Part shown: positions 28,207 to 37,616 of the stretch, in pieces
Numbering within the stretch: position 1 is the stretch's first letter
Layout of the letters: each line of letters starts with the position of its first letter
Origin: a virus
Length of the DNA: 55,990 bases
Direction: 5' to 3' (one strand)
IMG/VR virus record: IMGVR_UViG_3300030329_003406
Span: 1-55,990 of that record
Notes under the pieces: generated by a model
The model's database searches: none
What the model saw: the letters and a program-made list of their open reading frames with translations, nothing else
What the model was told of the DNA's origin: nothing
Program-made: the position numbers and the translations under genes

Positions 28207-28545
28207 TTATACCTCCACTATTCTTACAGCTACAGCACTTAACCCTAAATGGTTAAAGTATATAGTGCTCCCTAATCCTCTTGGGACTGTTATAAAAGTT
28301 AATGTTGAACCTGGGATTATAAGGTCATTTGATGTATTACAATCTACTCCTTCATCTGCAGAGAATCTAAAATAAATACTTCCAGCAGCATATATTCCAA
28401 GTTGACTTGCTCCTGATACATCTAAATGAATAGTATCTGTTGTTCCCGTTCCACCATGAGTAGCTGCAGCATTAGTAGTCCAAACACCACCTGGACCAGT
28501 AGAGTTTAGTGCTTCTTGCACAGTAAGTTTGTGTAAATTAGCCAT
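28207..28545 (-). CDS. 112-aa beta-rich head/fibre accessory protein
   Basis: A compact beta-rich sequence with GTGTTDTIHLDVSGASQLGI and a LGSTIYFNHLG strand near the end. This type often sits next to fibre or capsid decoration genes. It is coupled to the fibre gene (2 bases before its ATG). Its transcript leader contains a nested hairpin. Role uncertain. Confidence 0.65.
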   Translation of the reverse strand: MANLHKLTVQEALNSTGPGGVWTTNAAATHGGTGTTDTIHLDVSGASQLGIYAAGSIYFRFSADEGVDCNTSNDLIIPGSTLTFITVPRGLGSTIYFNHLGLSAVAVRIVEV

Positions 28546-28564
28546 TTTATTCTCCTTTCGAGTC

Positions 28565-28598
28565 GCACTTTAAGGTCTTGACTTGACCGTGAATGTGC
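28565..28598 (-). promoter_or_regulatory. Nested hairpin in the leader of the fibre cassette
   Basis: GCAC(28565-28568)/GTGC(28595-28598) encloses GGTC(28574-28577)/GACC(28585-28588). No T-run follows, so it is more likely an RNA processing or attenuation structure than an intrinsic terminator. Confidence 0.4.
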
Positions 28599-28608
28599 TA
28601 TTTTATAA

Positions 28609-29034
28609 TTATCTTATTGCCATATTCCCAGACATTATAATTCTGGGGCCAGCAACTTTAGCATTTTCATGCTTTTCTACCATTTTCCTAAATTCTCGCA
28701 TGAAGTATTCTTTTTTTTCTAAATCCATTAGGTCTTCTGCGACCCTAGCTTTAACGTAATAAACTAATGCTTTTTGTATATATGATGCAACTGGAATATC
28801 ATCTGATTCATCGCTTATAGAACTATATGTAGCATATTCTATTTCTAGCCCATCAGTAACACTTTCTATTGGACTTTTATAATGACTTGATCCAGAAGGT
28901 ATATCATCTGTTATGCCATCTCCAGACACTCCAGAGTAAACATAATTTAATCCATCTGTAGTAGTAAAGTCTTTCTCAATAAGAGATAGCTTATTAGCTT
29001 TAATTTGATATGAATATTCTTTTCTATTTGCCAT
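28609..29034 (-). CDS. 141-aa putative head-tail connector/completion protein
   Basis: A mixed protein with a long C-terminal helix (YIQKALVYYVKARVAEDLMD, about 83-105) and a basic end. The position among three small genes between the capsid block and the tail block matches connector or adaptor proteins. Its ATG overlaps the upstream stop. No diagnostic motif. Confidence 0.65.
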   Translation of the reverse strand: MANRKEYSYQIKANKLSLIEKDFTTTDGLNYVYSGVSGDGITDDIPSGSSHYKSPIESVTDGLEIEYATYSSISDESDDIPVASYIQKALVYYVKARVAEDLMDLEKKEYFMREFRKMVEKHENAKVAGPRIIMSGNMAIR

Positions 29035-29303
29035 TAAAACCTCTTACTAAATGTTAGTTTATAATCTACAGGCATATTACCCATTCTAGTATTATAGCCA
29101 AAATCTAAACTATGACTATCATCAAAGTCATAACCTATATTAAATGTCCCTCTATCTCTAGCTATATCTGAAATCATTCCAAGTTCCATCCTGCCAGAAT
29201 TAAATGCCTCTATTAATGCTAAGCCTAATAGATCATTTAAATTATGCCTAAATCTAAAACTATCATCATTTTGTTGAAATGTAGGTATTATACTATTTGC
29301 CAT
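29034..29303 (-). CDS. 89-aa small connector-region protein
   Basis: I chose the ATG at 29301-29303 (protein starts MANSIIPTFQQNDDS). AAAGG lies six bases upstream of this codon, and this start reduces overlap with the upstream gene. The sequence is beta-like and ends LTFSKRF. A head-tail joining role is inferred from its neighbours only. Confidence 0.6.
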   Translation of the reverse strand: MANSIIPTFQQNDDSFRFRHNLNDLLGLALIEAFNSGRMELGMISDIARDRGTFNIGYDFDDSHSLDFGYNTRMGNMPVDYKLTFSKRF

Positions 29304-29577
29304 CTGCATCCTTTGTTGGAACATTGCCTATCGCTCTTGGTATACTTCTATATTCATCTTTATTATTTAAATGGTTCTTGCACCTAACATCTACTATTTT
29401 AATAGCATCAGGAGGTAGATCATAAAATCTTTTATTTTCCTCTATATCTATTCTGGTAGTTTGTATATCTGTTTCGGATATTATATTCAATTCTTCCAAC
29501 CCATCTTTTAAATATGCGATTAATCTTCCTGTCGCTATTCCCTCTCCTACTCTTTCTGAAAATTCTCTTATTTTCAT
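29293..29577 (-). CDS. 94-aa putative head-tail adaptor
   Basis: A short helical start (MKIREFSERVGEGIATGRLI) leads into a segment with DIEENKRFYDLPPDAIKIVDV. The phrase with R-x-Y-x-L-P-x-x-x-x-x-I is typical of podovirus adaptor proteins that sit below the portal. The gene overlaps its upstream neighbour by four bases (ATGA) and lies between connector genes. Confidence 0.65.
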   Translation of the reverse strand: MKIREFSERVGEGIATGRLIAYLKDGLEELNIISETDIQTTRIDIEENKRFYDLPPDAIKIVDVRCKNHLNNKDEYRSIPRAIGNVPTKDADGK

Positions 29578-30530
29578 CTTCTAGCTCCTTGAGCTTGTTG
29601 TTGTTGTTTTGGAGCCATTAATGCAAATGCTCCATCATACTCAGCTTTCAATTCATTATATCTGGCGATTCTAGAAGCTATTTCTGCCATATATCCTTGC
29701 GCTTCTTTTAATGGTAAATCAGCAAGAGATGTAACTTCTTTAATAGCTGTATCTGCATGTACCAATTCTACCTGAATTGCCTCTAAACTTGTTTTAACCA
29801 TCTCTGGATCTTCCATCATTAAAAATGATGATGTATCGCTAGATGATGATGGATAATCTCCATCAAATAATTTACCTGCATTATCTAATGCAGTCTTTAC
29901 TTGCTTAAATCTTTTTGCTCCCAAATCTCTATTATCTAAAGCATTATAAAGAGAATCACTTATCTTGTCTAATGCTGTCTCTACAGTCTTATGCATACTT
30001 CCTATCTTATTCTGTAAGGATCTCATACCTGCATATAACACTACCAAGTACTCATACTCATATGGGAAGTTAAGAATTCCATCTGCTGCAGTGCCAAAAG
30101 CAACACTTTGATCATAATAAACTTGAGATACTTGCCCTCTATTATCGCCAGTCGAAGTTCCTTCTGGTACTACAAATATCTTACCATTTAATTGATAATA
30201 TCCAGGATTAAATTTAGATCTAAAATGAAGACTATTTACATCTGTAGCTTCATACCTTTCAGTAGGATCTATTCTTGTGCATGACCTAAGTACTGTAGTA
30301 CTATCATGTTCTCTCATAACATGAAATACCCTACCTGATTGAGCTACTCCAGCCCCAGTATCTTCAGTAGTCGTACTAAACTTATTTATCTCTTGAGGTC
30401 TTAGCTGTATAATTCTATTAACTACCTCAACTACCCCACTCTTAAGATATTCAGTAATATCTCCTGTAGTAGGGTTAGTCCCGACAGTTAGATCGGTTAA
30501 AGACTCTATTTGATTTTGAAAATTTGCCAT
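29574..30530 (-). CDS. 318-aa head-tail connector-like protein
   Basis: The N-terminal half has the adaptor-like phrase RIDPTERYEATDVNSLHF and LNGKIFVVPEG, and the second half is helical with a coiled coil (about 240-300) and a Gln-rich end. Adaptors of T7 gp11 type and larger environmental relatives share this order. It follows an intrinsic terminator and has AGGAT just before its ATG. Confidence 0.65.
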   Translation of the reverse strand: MANFQNQIESLTDLTVGTNPTTGDITEYLKSGVVEVVNRIIQLRPQEINKFSTTTEDTGAGVAQSGRVFHVMREHDSTTVLRSCTRIDPTERYEATDVNSLHFRSKFNPGYYQLNGKIFVVPEGTSTGDNRGQVSQVYYDQSVAFGTAADGILNFPYEYEYLVVLYAGMRSLQNKIGSMHKTVETALDKISDSLYNALDNRDLGAKRFKQVKTALDNAGKLFDGDYPSSSSDTSSFLMMEDPEMVKTSLEAIQVELVHADTAIKEVTSLADLPLKEAQGYMAEIASRIARYNELKAEYDGAFALMAPKQQQQAQGARR

Positions 30531-30540
30531 TTATCCTTTT

Positions 30541-30600
30541 CTTTAAATAAAGCCCACCCCCTCCTACGGGGAGAGAATATCCCTGAGGAAGGGGCAGACC
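30541..30600 (-). terminator. Intrinsic terminator between decoration and connector genes
   Basis: Read leftward, a GC-rich stem pairs CCCC/TCCT (30591-30594, 30586-30589 complement) with AGGA/GGGG (30562-30565, 30557-30560 complement), with an inner GGG/CCC pair. It ends TGGGC followed by TTTATTTAAAG. It is the strongest GC hairpin plus T-rich tail in the virion block and would lower expression of tail genes relative to capsid genes. Confidence 0.75.
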
Positions 30601-30609
30601 TATTTTTAT

Positions 30610-31095
30610 TTATGAAGCTACGTAAGTAGAAGACACTGTGTCAGTTGGTTTAGACCAGATAACAAGAAATCTTGTTTCTCCAGTTGTACCAGCCCCACCA
30701 GACGTTATCTTTGCAGTTATCGTCCTGGCAGATGCTGAATAACCTCCTAATGCACCGTCATCATCAGTTACATAAGCACCTTTTTCTCCACCATCATGAT
30801 TGAATGCAAAGACTTCACCCGCGGCTAAAGCGCCACCAGATAAAAGATTAGTGGCTTCATAAAAGCCATTATCATCATCTCCGTCACCTACAATCATAGA
30901 ACATGAAGAAGCAGAATCCCATAAAGTTACACCATGAACTTGAACGTCATTGACATAAGCTCCTGCTGGAATGGTCACCGAAGCAGTATATACACCTGCA
31001 GCTGCACCACCATTACCATCTGTAATCTTAATAACCATTTCAGCGGTATTAGGATTCCAACTTGATTTGTATGTTTGTCTATCTAAGGTTGCCAT
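30610..31095 (-). CDS. 161-aa head decoration-like protein
   Basis: Starts MATLDRQTYKSSWNPN. The core is beta-rich and Gly/Ala-rich with acidic turns (VGDGDDDNGF), ending in strands TRFLVIWSKP. It is transcribed right after the major capsid gene and one other small gene, typical for decoration or head-fibre proteins made in high copy. Good RBS (GGAGG). Confidence 0.7.
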   Translation of the reverse strand: MATLDRQTYKSSWNPNTAEMVIKITDGNGGAAAGVYTASVTIPAGAYVNDVQVHGVTLWDSASSCSMIVGDGDDDNGFYEATNLLSGGALAAGEVFAFNHDGGEKGAYVTDDDGALGGYSASARTITAKITSGGAGTTGETRFLVIWSKPTDTVSSTYVAS

Positions 31096-31106
31096 TATCT
31101 ACCTCC

Positions 31107-31610
31107 TTAACTAAATGGAGTAGCTAAAGATCCACTTCCATAAAGAAAGCCTTCAACAGTCCAATAGCCATTTTCATTAACAGTAAACTTAGCCCAACTT
31201 CCAATTAACCCTCCTGTTGTACCACCGTTCATAGAGAATACAAGATCATTAGATTCATCAGCTGCAAATTCAGCCGCATTAGCAACTGCATCAGAAGCTT
31301 TAGTTATGATAATACTACCTTCAAGTAAATCGCCTGATTGAGCTGTTACAGAAATTAAATCAGCTGATGTAACTGTCACAGCAGTTTCTATCTTGATCCA
31401 TAATCCAGCATCTTCAGCAGATACAGCAGGCAATGTAATATCCATACCATTAGCGTGATGACTTGCATATGTTGCACAACAATCATCTTTTTCTAATGTG
31501 AACTGAGTATTATCACCAGCAACCTTTACATCTAAAGAACCTCTGAAAGCATTTCTAGCTTTATCTAAAGCATTATCAGCCTTATTTTGTCCATACATTG
31601 GATTTGCCAT
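31107..31610 (-). CDS. 167-aa capsid-adjacent decoration/head protein
   Basis: The ATG at 31608-31610 is chosen because AAGGAGG lies seven bases before it; the longer reading from 31643 overlaps the capsid stop and has no such site. The protein starts MANPMYGQNKADNALDKARN, then is beta-rich with acidic turns (ITLPAVSAEDAGLWIKIE). This is a common arrangement for capsid stabilising proteins, inferred from position and composition. Confidence 0.7.
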   Translation of the reverse strand: MANPMYGQNKADNALDKARNAFRGSLDVKVAGDNTQFTLEKDDCCATYASHHANGMDITLPAVSAEDAGLWIKIETAVTVTSADLISVTAQSGDLLEGSIIITKASDAVANAAEFAADESNDLVFSMNGGTTGGLIGSWAKFTVNENGYWTVEGFLYGSGSLATPFS

Positions 31611-31621
31611 AATTAACCTCC

Positions 31622-33181
31622 TTATACCCAGATAGCGTGACACTCAGGCATACTTAGCTCAAGTCCAGCTTCTGTTAAGATTAAGTCAACTCTACGGTCA
31701 ATACCACTGTTTTCAAGCGTTTGAACGCCTACATAAACAGATGTATCTCTGTTAACACCGTTGCCTACTAGAGGGCGATAATGTGCATACTTCATATTAA
31801 TACCTAGCATTTTAATATTTGTACCATCTAAGTGAATATTACGAGCAACATTCATATCACCATAAGGTGTTGAGAATGTAGTAATATCTACACCTAAGAT
31901 CTTTTTCTTTCCTGTCATAGCAAAGTCAGCTCTAAAGTTAGGAGAAACCTCAAGATTGTTCTTAAAATATCCACCTAATTTATGCATCCAATTATAAACA
32001 GAAGTGCTTACAAAAAATACATTAGCTGTACTATTATTATAACGAGGATCAAGATAATTAGACATGTCATCTAAAAAGTCATCAGCTGTTTTAGTGGCTA
32101 CATCTAATGAGAATTGGTTACCATAGTTAATAATATAATCTACACAACCTTGTGTCGTGTAATAATCATCACTTTGAGAACCAAACAATAATGAGTTTTC
32201 AATATCCCATTTATGCTCAACTAACTTATCTTTCCAAACACGAGCCCACTCATTGGAATCATATTTTAATACTGTAGCTCTGGCTGTATTAGTCATTGCC
32301 ATAGATGTTTTCCATATTTGAGTACGTCCATAGTTTGTTGAGTAAGGTTGATCTTTCCATGTTTCAGGATAACCAGATCCTTCATCGTGAGCAGTTCCAA
32401 CAACATAACATCTTGATGCTTCTAATCCTGCACCTGCACTAGCACCTGCAATAGAAGTCGAAGCTACACTATCGCCAACAGGAGCATTAACTCCTAAAGG
32501 ACCAGCAAAATAATCATCACCAGCATCTTTTGCTTTAACTACTGTACCTTTTAGAATTACAGCCTCACCGTGCGTATGCGCAGTTGGTGTTCCTGTAGAT
32601 TCATCTTGCTCTGTTACTGTAACAACCTTAATTAAAGAATAAGAACCCATAGCTCCAGCTGCACTAGCAGCAAATGGTATCTTAACTAATTGTCCTGGTA
32701 AGAAGAATTTAGGCATAGTTCCATCATGGCCTAATTTTACTTCATTAGCTGTATTACTGTAAATGTTTTGAATGTTGCCAGAATTCTTATAATCACCAGC
32801 CATTTTAACATATACCGTGCTTCCAGCAGTCTCATATGTATCATATTGAGTAGTAGCATTAGTAGATTGATCTTCTACCCATGTAATATTATCATTACTA
32901 AATGCTGTTGGATACGCATAGCGTTTATGCCATGAGTCTCTTTTTTCTGTCCACTTGAATTGTGGATCGTCTGTAGGTTTCTTACCTACCTTACTTACGA
33001 ATCTAAAGAACGGATCTTGTGGGATAGCTAACTCTGATACTCTATCACCAAAATTATACTTTCTACGCAGATCACCAGTACCCCCACCAGGAATACTAGG
33101 ACCAGCACCAGGACCATTACCTGCTACATCCGTTGTACTAAGATTCGATAACTGAGCTAAATCACCATTAAATGAAGACAT
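31622..33181 (-). CDS. Major capsid protein (HK97-fold type)
   Basis: At 519 aa it directly follows the scaffold gene and has the best RBS of the block (AGGAGG). Features of HK97-like capsid proteins include an N-terminal arm with ELAIPQDPFFRFVSKVG, a central NYGRTQIWKTSMAMTN segment and the spine-helix-like stretch WKDKLVEHKWDIENSLLFG. C-terminal strands of the A and P domains are rich in aromatic residues (FFVSTSVYNWMHKLG). No protease gene is seen nearby, so maturation cleavage may be absent. Confidence 0.85.
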   Translation of the reverse strand: MSSFNGDLAQLSNLSTTDVAGNGPGAGPSIPGGGTGDLRRKYNFGDRVSELAIPQDPFFRFVSKVGKKPTDDPQFKWTEKRDSWHKRYAYPTAFSNDNITWVEDQSTNATTQYDTYETAGSTVYVKMAGDYKNSGNIQNIYSNTANEVKLGHDGTMPKFFLPGQLVKIPFAASAAGAMGSYSLIKVVTVTEQDESTGTPTAHTHGEAVILKGTVVKAKDAGDDYFAGPLGVNAPVGDSVASTSIAGASAGAGLEASRCYVVGTAHDEGSGYPETWKDQPYSTNYGRTQIWKTSMAMTNTARATVLKYDSNEWARVWKDKLVEHKWDIENSLLFGSQSDDYYTTQGCVDYIINYGNQFSLDVATKTADDFLDDMSNYLDPRYNNSTANVFFVSTSVYNWMHKLGGYFKNNLEVSPNFRADFAMTGKKKILGVDITTFSTPYGDMNVARNIHLDGTNIKMLGINMKYAHYRPLVGNGVNRDTSVYVGVQTLENSGIDRRVDLILTEAGLELSMPECHAIWV

Positions 33182-33239
33182 TCAGTTACCTCCTTTTCGT
33201 TTTATGTTAAGCTCGAATAGGAGTTTTTAAATTTTTTAC

Positions 33240-34100
33240 CTACCCGAACAGTTCGTCTATATTGCCATCCGAGCCTAACAATGCATCAAATACATCATCT
33301 TCAAATGAGTTTGATTTATCGTTTTGGCTATTGGCTCCACTCGCACTTGCAGGTATATCTCTGACATTTTTCATTTGGTTTAGCATATCAGCTTTAGTTG
33401 AATTAGCTACATTTTGATTAGCTTGATCTCTATTAACTAGATAATGAACATCATCTAATGTTAATATATGAGATTTAGCTTTATTAACTAATTCTCCAAA
33501 TTGTTCATCTGACATATTATGTTTCTTTTTAAACTCTATCTCTTGTCTCCTTTGAGCAATTTGACGTTGAGTTATTTGCGCTTTTTGCTTCTCTTTTCCA
33601 AGAACGTCATTAACTCGCCCTTGAACCATTGAATCGATATGCGCATTAAACACTTTAGCAGAATCTGAATCTGGATTTTCTATTGCTTCTGTTTGATCAT
33701 ACTCAAAATCCTCAGCTAAACCAAGTCTTTCTTGTACGCTCTTTACAGGAGCTCCACCATTTTCAAAATAGTCACGTACATGCTGCACGAGTCCACTATC
33801 TTCTTTCATTGCATTAAGCACGGGCACAAAAGGTTTTAAATTCTTAAGCTCATCATTCATTGCTTGAGCTCCTTTTTGAGAATCTTTATACCTCTTTTCC
33901 CAATCCACGCTATTATTGGAGCCTTCCGATGCCTTTATGTGGGTTGCCTGTTCGGGGCCACTTTCTATCGGAGGGGTTACCTCTGTGGTTTCGAATGGAT
34001 CTTGTATGCCTCCATTCACGGCATTTTCCATTTCTTCAAAGAAATCACCACCAGAGCTAGATTGATCTAGGTTACCAGCAGTTTGTTCGTTATCAGTCAT
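33240..34100 (-). CDS. Scaffolding protein
   Basis: 286 aa, acidic, low complexity at the start (NLDQSSSGGDFFEEMENAV), with a long central coiled coil (about 60-110 and 150-230) and a short acidic tail. The order portal, scaffold, capsid and this composition are typical for podovirus scaffolds that shape the procapsid and then leave. It has its own sigma70-like promoter just upstream, overlapping the portal gene end. Confidence 0.8.
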   Translation of the reverse strand: MTDNEQTAGNLDQSSSGGDFFEEMENAVNGGIQDPFETTEVTPPIESGPEQATHIKASEGSNNSVDWEKRYKDSQKGAQAMNDELKNLKPFVPVLNAMKEDSGLVQHVRDYFENGGAPVKSVQERLGLAEDFEYDQTEAIENPDSDSAKVFNAHIDSMVQGRVNDVLGKEKQKAQITQRQIAQRRQEIEFKKKHNMSDEQFGELVNKAKSHILTLDDVHYLVNRDQANQNVANSTKADMLNQMKNVRDIPASASGANSQNDKSNSFEDDVFDALLGSDGNIDELFG

Positions 34101-34125
34101 GTTTCTCTCCTTTTATAAGTTTTAT

Positions 34126-34155
34126 AATATAACTATAATTCTATTCTTTTGTCAA
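34126..34155 (-). promoter_or_regulatory. Sigma70-like promoter for scaffold-capsid genes
   Basis: Read leftward, TTGACA (34155-34150), an 18-base spacer, then TATATT (34131-34126). It overlaps the last codons of the portal gene and lies 25 bases upstream of the scaffold ATG. A perfect -35 box and a near-perfect -10 box suggest recognition by host housekeeping RNA polymerase. Confidence 0.6.
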
Positions 34156-36453
34156 GTTTTCTTTTTGTTGCGCTTTTGCTTCTCTCTCTACTTCATTAAT
34201 CATCATATTAGCTTGAGTATTTTGAGCGGCAACATTATTTTTCATTTGACCTTGTATTACATTCATAGCTGCAGATCCTTTAACAACTTCTGATTCAAGG
34301 TCACCTTTAACTTCTTCTTTCTTTTTATTGATCTCAACAGAAGCTTGCATAACTTTATTTTTAATTCCAGCTTGAACTAACTGTCTTTCTAATGTTTCTA
34401 TAGTGCCTTCTCTGTCTTTTAGCGCATCTTCCATAGATGATACTTGACCTTGTAACTGAGAGTACAAAGATTTCCTTTTTGCAATTTTCTCTTTATTTCT
34501 TATATCAGTTTCTGCTAATAGCGCTATATCATCTATAACCCCAAGTTGCATTAATTGCTTAAGTTCGTCTAAATATGCCCATCTATTTACAGGAAGAGTT
34601 GATCCAGCTATAATTCGAACATCAAACTTTGCAACATTATAATCTTTAAACTTCCCAATTACTTGACCATAGTCATTATACATAGGTACATTAATTTCTA
34701 CTTCCCTCTCTTCTTGTATAGCACTAGGCTGTACAATTCTAAATACTTTATGCGCAGTATAAACAGCTTGAGAAAATTGCATTACCACTTCACCTACTTG
34801 CATTAATGCTGTTTCTATAGAGTTCTTCATCCATTGCTTAACTCTTCTGGTTCCATATTCGTCCATTGCTAACATACCACGATAAGTCTCATGTTGTGAG
34901 CTAACATCTCCTTGCATGGCTCCATATATACCAGCTAAATACTCCATATCACCTTTGCCTTCCTGTACTATACTAAAAAATGCATTGGATAAAGGTGCTG
35001 GTTGTACTGGAGTTGGAGGAGTAGCCCCTGGTCTAATAGGAAGTAATGCCCCAGGAGAACTTGCATATTGTTCCCAATAATCTGTATCAACAGATCCTTC
35101 TTCATGCATCCATCTTAATGAGGATCCCAATGAAGCATTGTGCACCATTATTTGATGAGCTTTATTTAACTCCATTTGCTTTCCTATTAATGGAGATACT
35201 GCTGATATAGGAAATGGTGTACCTGTCCATTTAAAATGAAATGGAACAATAGGATATTCTGTTACTTTATCAGGTAGAACTTTTTCATATAAAGTTTTAT
35301 CTCCAGCAACGCAAGTTAGTTTTACCCTATCTCCATAAAACTTAACGCTATCAACTAAAGATTTCTTAAATTCTTGACTCTTCATCATAATTTTAAATTC
35401 TTTTTCAGTTACAATAACATTCTCTATTTTAGACATTTGAGCCTGTAGTTCACTCATGTATTGCTGTTCAGCAGACTGTAGTTGTTGAACTTGCATTTGT
35501 TGGGCTTTCTCCATTTCCAACTTAAATCTCTCTGGTAACATCTCTCCTTTTTGAACAGCTTCTTGCATAGCAGCCTGTTGTTCAAGTAGTTCAACATCCA
35601 TCTCCTTTTTCATTTCCATCATTTTAACTTTAACTTGCTCTTGTATTTGTACCAACATTTCTTTACTAGGAGGTATTCTATAAAATACATTCATATATGG
35701 AACTTTAATTTTTTCATAAAACTCATATAGCTCTATAACTTCATCATGATCTCCTGAGTCTGGATTTATTGCTTCTGTTTCAGTTACATCTTTATAATGA
35801 AAGTCTTTCTTAAGAGGACCGCCAGACTTCTCTGAATAAAAATCTTCTCTTTGCCTATCTCCAGATATATTCTTTATCTTCCTGGCAAGACTAGGAAACA
35901 TCTTCATTAAATGATGCTTAGGTAATAATTTTCTGATCAATATATATGCAGCGTCTCTAAACATTATATCCCTAGATTTAGGGTCAACAAATACATCGAA
36001 TGGATCTGGTTGTTCTATTTTAACCTCTCCCATTCCATGATCAGCATCCTGATCTACTGTTACTAAAAGATAGCCAATAGATTTAGTAATTGCATCATTA
36101 ACGGCATTTGCATATCTACATTGACCATCTGATTGATGCCATATATAATCTGCTAAATCAGAAAATACTGCAGCTACATCTACATCAGAACCTTCAGCTC
36201 CAACTGCTTGCCATCTTGGACTTTGAGCGGTAGCATAAAAATTCAACATTTCAACAACAGGCATTATTCTATTAATTGTAAAGGTAGGCATACCTTGTGA
36301 TTCTAATGATATTCTCTCTTCTTCCGTTAACTGATTGTCATTAGAAAAGTCATAACCTTTTTGATTGATATATTCCCATTGAGCCCTAGTATGGGTTTTG
36401 GTTTTATTATATATCTCCTTTATTCTATCTGCTTTTTTATCCTTTTTAGGCAT
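34141..36453 (-). CDS. Portal protein
   Basis: 770 aa, in the usual place between terminase and scaffold. Early residues have QLTEEERISLESQGMPTFTI (about 40-60), typical of P22-like portals, followed by the wing and stem regions. A Gln/Met/Lys-rich coiled region (about 270-350) and a C-terminal helical barrel-like tail (about 640-770) match long podovirus portals. It would form the dodecameric DNA gate and bind terminase and connector. Confidence 0.88.
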   Translation of the reverse strand: MPKKDKKADRIKEIYNKTKTHTRAQWEYINQKGYDFSNDNQLTEEERISLESQGMPTFTINRIMPVVEMLNFYATAQSPRWQAVGAEGSDVDVAAVFSDLADYIWHQSDGQCRYANAVNDAITKSIGYLLVTVDQDADHGMGEVKIEQPDPFDVFVDPKSRDIMFRDAAYILIRKLLPKHHLMKMFPSLARKIKNISGDRQREDFYSEKSGGPLKKDFHYKDVTETEAINPDSGDHDEVIELYEFYEKIKVPYMNVFYRIPPSKEMLVQIQEQVKVKMMEMKKEMDVELLEQQAAMQEAVQKGEMLPERFKLEMEKAQQMQVQQLQSAEQQYMSELQAQMSKIENVIVTEKEFKIMMKSQEFKKSLVDSVKFYGDRVKLTCVAGDKTLYEKVLPDKVTEYPIVPFHFKWTGTPFPISAVSPLIGKQMELNKAHQIMVHNASLGSSLRWMHEEGSVDTDYWEQYASSPGALLPIRPGATPPTPVQPAPLSNAFFSIVQEGKGDMEYLAGIYGAMQGDVSSQHETYRGMLAMDEYGTRRVKQWMKNSIETALMQVGEVVMQFSQAVYTAHKVFRIVQPSAIQEEREVEINVPMYNDYGQVIGKFKDYNVAKFDVRIIAGSTLPVNRWAYLDELKQLMQLGVIDDIALLAETDIRNKEKIAKRKSLYSQLQGQVSSMEDALKDREGTIETLERQLVQAGIKNKVMQASVEINKKKEEVKGDLESEVVKGSAAMNVIQGQMKNNVAAQNTQANMMINEVEREAKAQQKENLTKE

Positions 36454-36548
36454 TACTCTTCCTCTTCTTCGTTAGTATTAGTAGGATCGTTCTCTCTTTG
36501 AGAAGGAATCTCTACCGTTAAATCTTTCAATGTGAATAAATCTGGCAT
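36453..36548 (-). CDS. 31-aa acidic mini-protein
   Basis: The ORF MPDLFTLKDLTVEIPSQREN ends with a poly-Glu tail. Its start and stop overlap the neighbouring genes as TAATG on both sides, which suggests a real coupled gene rather than chance. Function unknown. Confidence 0.5.
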   Translation of the reverse strand: MPDLFTLKDLTVEIPSQRENDPTNTNEEEEE

Positions 36549-36925
36549 TATTCTTCTATTATTAAATATTCTACTTCAACATTCTCTGCAGCAGAAGCTA
36601 TAACATATAAAGCTGCAATACTATTTTTAGCTCTTACTAAACATGATTCACCAACTTTTAGTTTCCCACCATAATTAGTATCATTAGTGTATCCCCATTC
36701 TATATAAGTAGATGCTGTAGGTGCACTTAATAATTTTAAATAAAAATATCCTATAGCCCCTATGTCACCATTATCCATTATATCTTCCCTAGAATTAGCT
36801 ACAACTTGAACTCCTTGATGATAAGCATTGCCAGTCACATCTATCGTAAAACTTTCAGACTTACTTGTACTGGCACTATTCTTACTAAATGTTAAACTTA
36901 AACTTCCCTTTAATTCATCTGCCAT
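36548..36925 (-). CDS. 125-aa beta-rich decoration-like protein
   Basis: A beta-sandwich-like sequence (LKGSLSLTFSKNSAS ... ITVEYLIIEE-type end strand) without enzyme motifs. It resembles small head proteins that form jelly-roll trimers. Located between the lysozyme-like gene and portal. Family not recognised. Confidence 0.65.
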   Translation of the reverse strand: MADELKGSLSLTFSKNSASTSKSESFTIDVTGNAYHQGVQVVANSREDIMDNGDIGAIGYFYLKLLSAPTASTYIEWGYTNDTNYGGKLKVGESCLVRAKNSIAALYVIASAAENVEVEYLIIEE

Positions 36926-36934
36926 ACTTTACTC

Positions 36935-37615
36935 CTAATATCTTTTTGAGGTATCTGGTATAATACCCATTTCTTTATTTACTTTATCATCAGGATAATC
37001 ATCCATATCTCTCTTAAAAGAAGCCAATCTCTTAGGTACTTCAGAACCTGCTGTTTTATTATGATTCTTTAACCACCATTTAGATAACTCCTTATGATTA
37101 GTGCTAATTCCCTCGAAACTATCATGTTTAGCCATTAATTTATCCGCCATAAATAATATCTTTTGCTGTTTTGCACTTAAATTTGAAAAATCCACATCAA
37201 CCAATGTAGCATCTCTACGTTTAGTATTAGGATTCCTAGGAAAGTATGCCAGCATCCAATCTGGTAAATTAGATGGCTCCACACCACTAGCTAAACTACC
37301 TCCCATATAATGATACAATCTATTCATTGCGGATCTTCCTGCGCCTTGCTTGCCATTATGACTTATTTCATACTGGAATAAACCTCTACCTCGTCCAATA
37401 GCACCGCCACCTAATTCTTGCTTCGAATCTACCTTGCCTTTACTTTCATGATACGCTATCATATCCATAGCCTTTTCAATATCTGACGGAGACACTCCCG
37501 ATCTATGAGATGCTGTACTTAATAATTGGTTGTACAATTGATCAATGTCGCCTCTAAAGATATCCATATCCTTAGTTGCATTATTCATCGCATCAAATGC
37601 TCTATTATTACTCAT
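36935..37615 (-). CDS. 226-aa putative peptidoglycan hydrolase (lysozyme/transglycosylase-like)
   Basis: The ATG at 37613-37615 lies just after the terminase stop and gives MSNNRAFDAMNN; the longer reading from 37762 lies inside the terminase gene. At about 45-85 the sequence MIAYHESKGKVDS and GRGRGLFQYE resembles the active-site area of phage lytic enzymes, with a possible catalytic Glu in HES or in QYE. The rest is helical. It may be a virion-borne wall enzyme or the endolysin; no other lysin is visible in the genome. Confidence 0.55.
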   Translation of the reverse strand: MSNNRAFDAMNNATKDMDIFRGDIDQLYNQLLSTASHRSGVSPSDIEKAMDMIAYHESKGKVDSKQELGGGAIGRGRGLFQYEISHNGKQGAGRSAMNRLYHYMGGSLASGVEPSNLPDWMLAYFPRNPNTKRRDATLVDVDFSNLSAKQQKILFMADKLMAKHDSFEGISTNHKELSKWWLKNHNKTAGSEVPKRLASFKRDMDDYPDDKVNKEMGIIPDTSKRY

Positions 37616-37616
37616 G

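Noticed and set aside
31107-31643. Longer 178-aa reading of the head protein
   Set aside because: The ATG at 31610 has AAGGAGG at ideal distance; the upstream start overlaps the capsid gene and has none.
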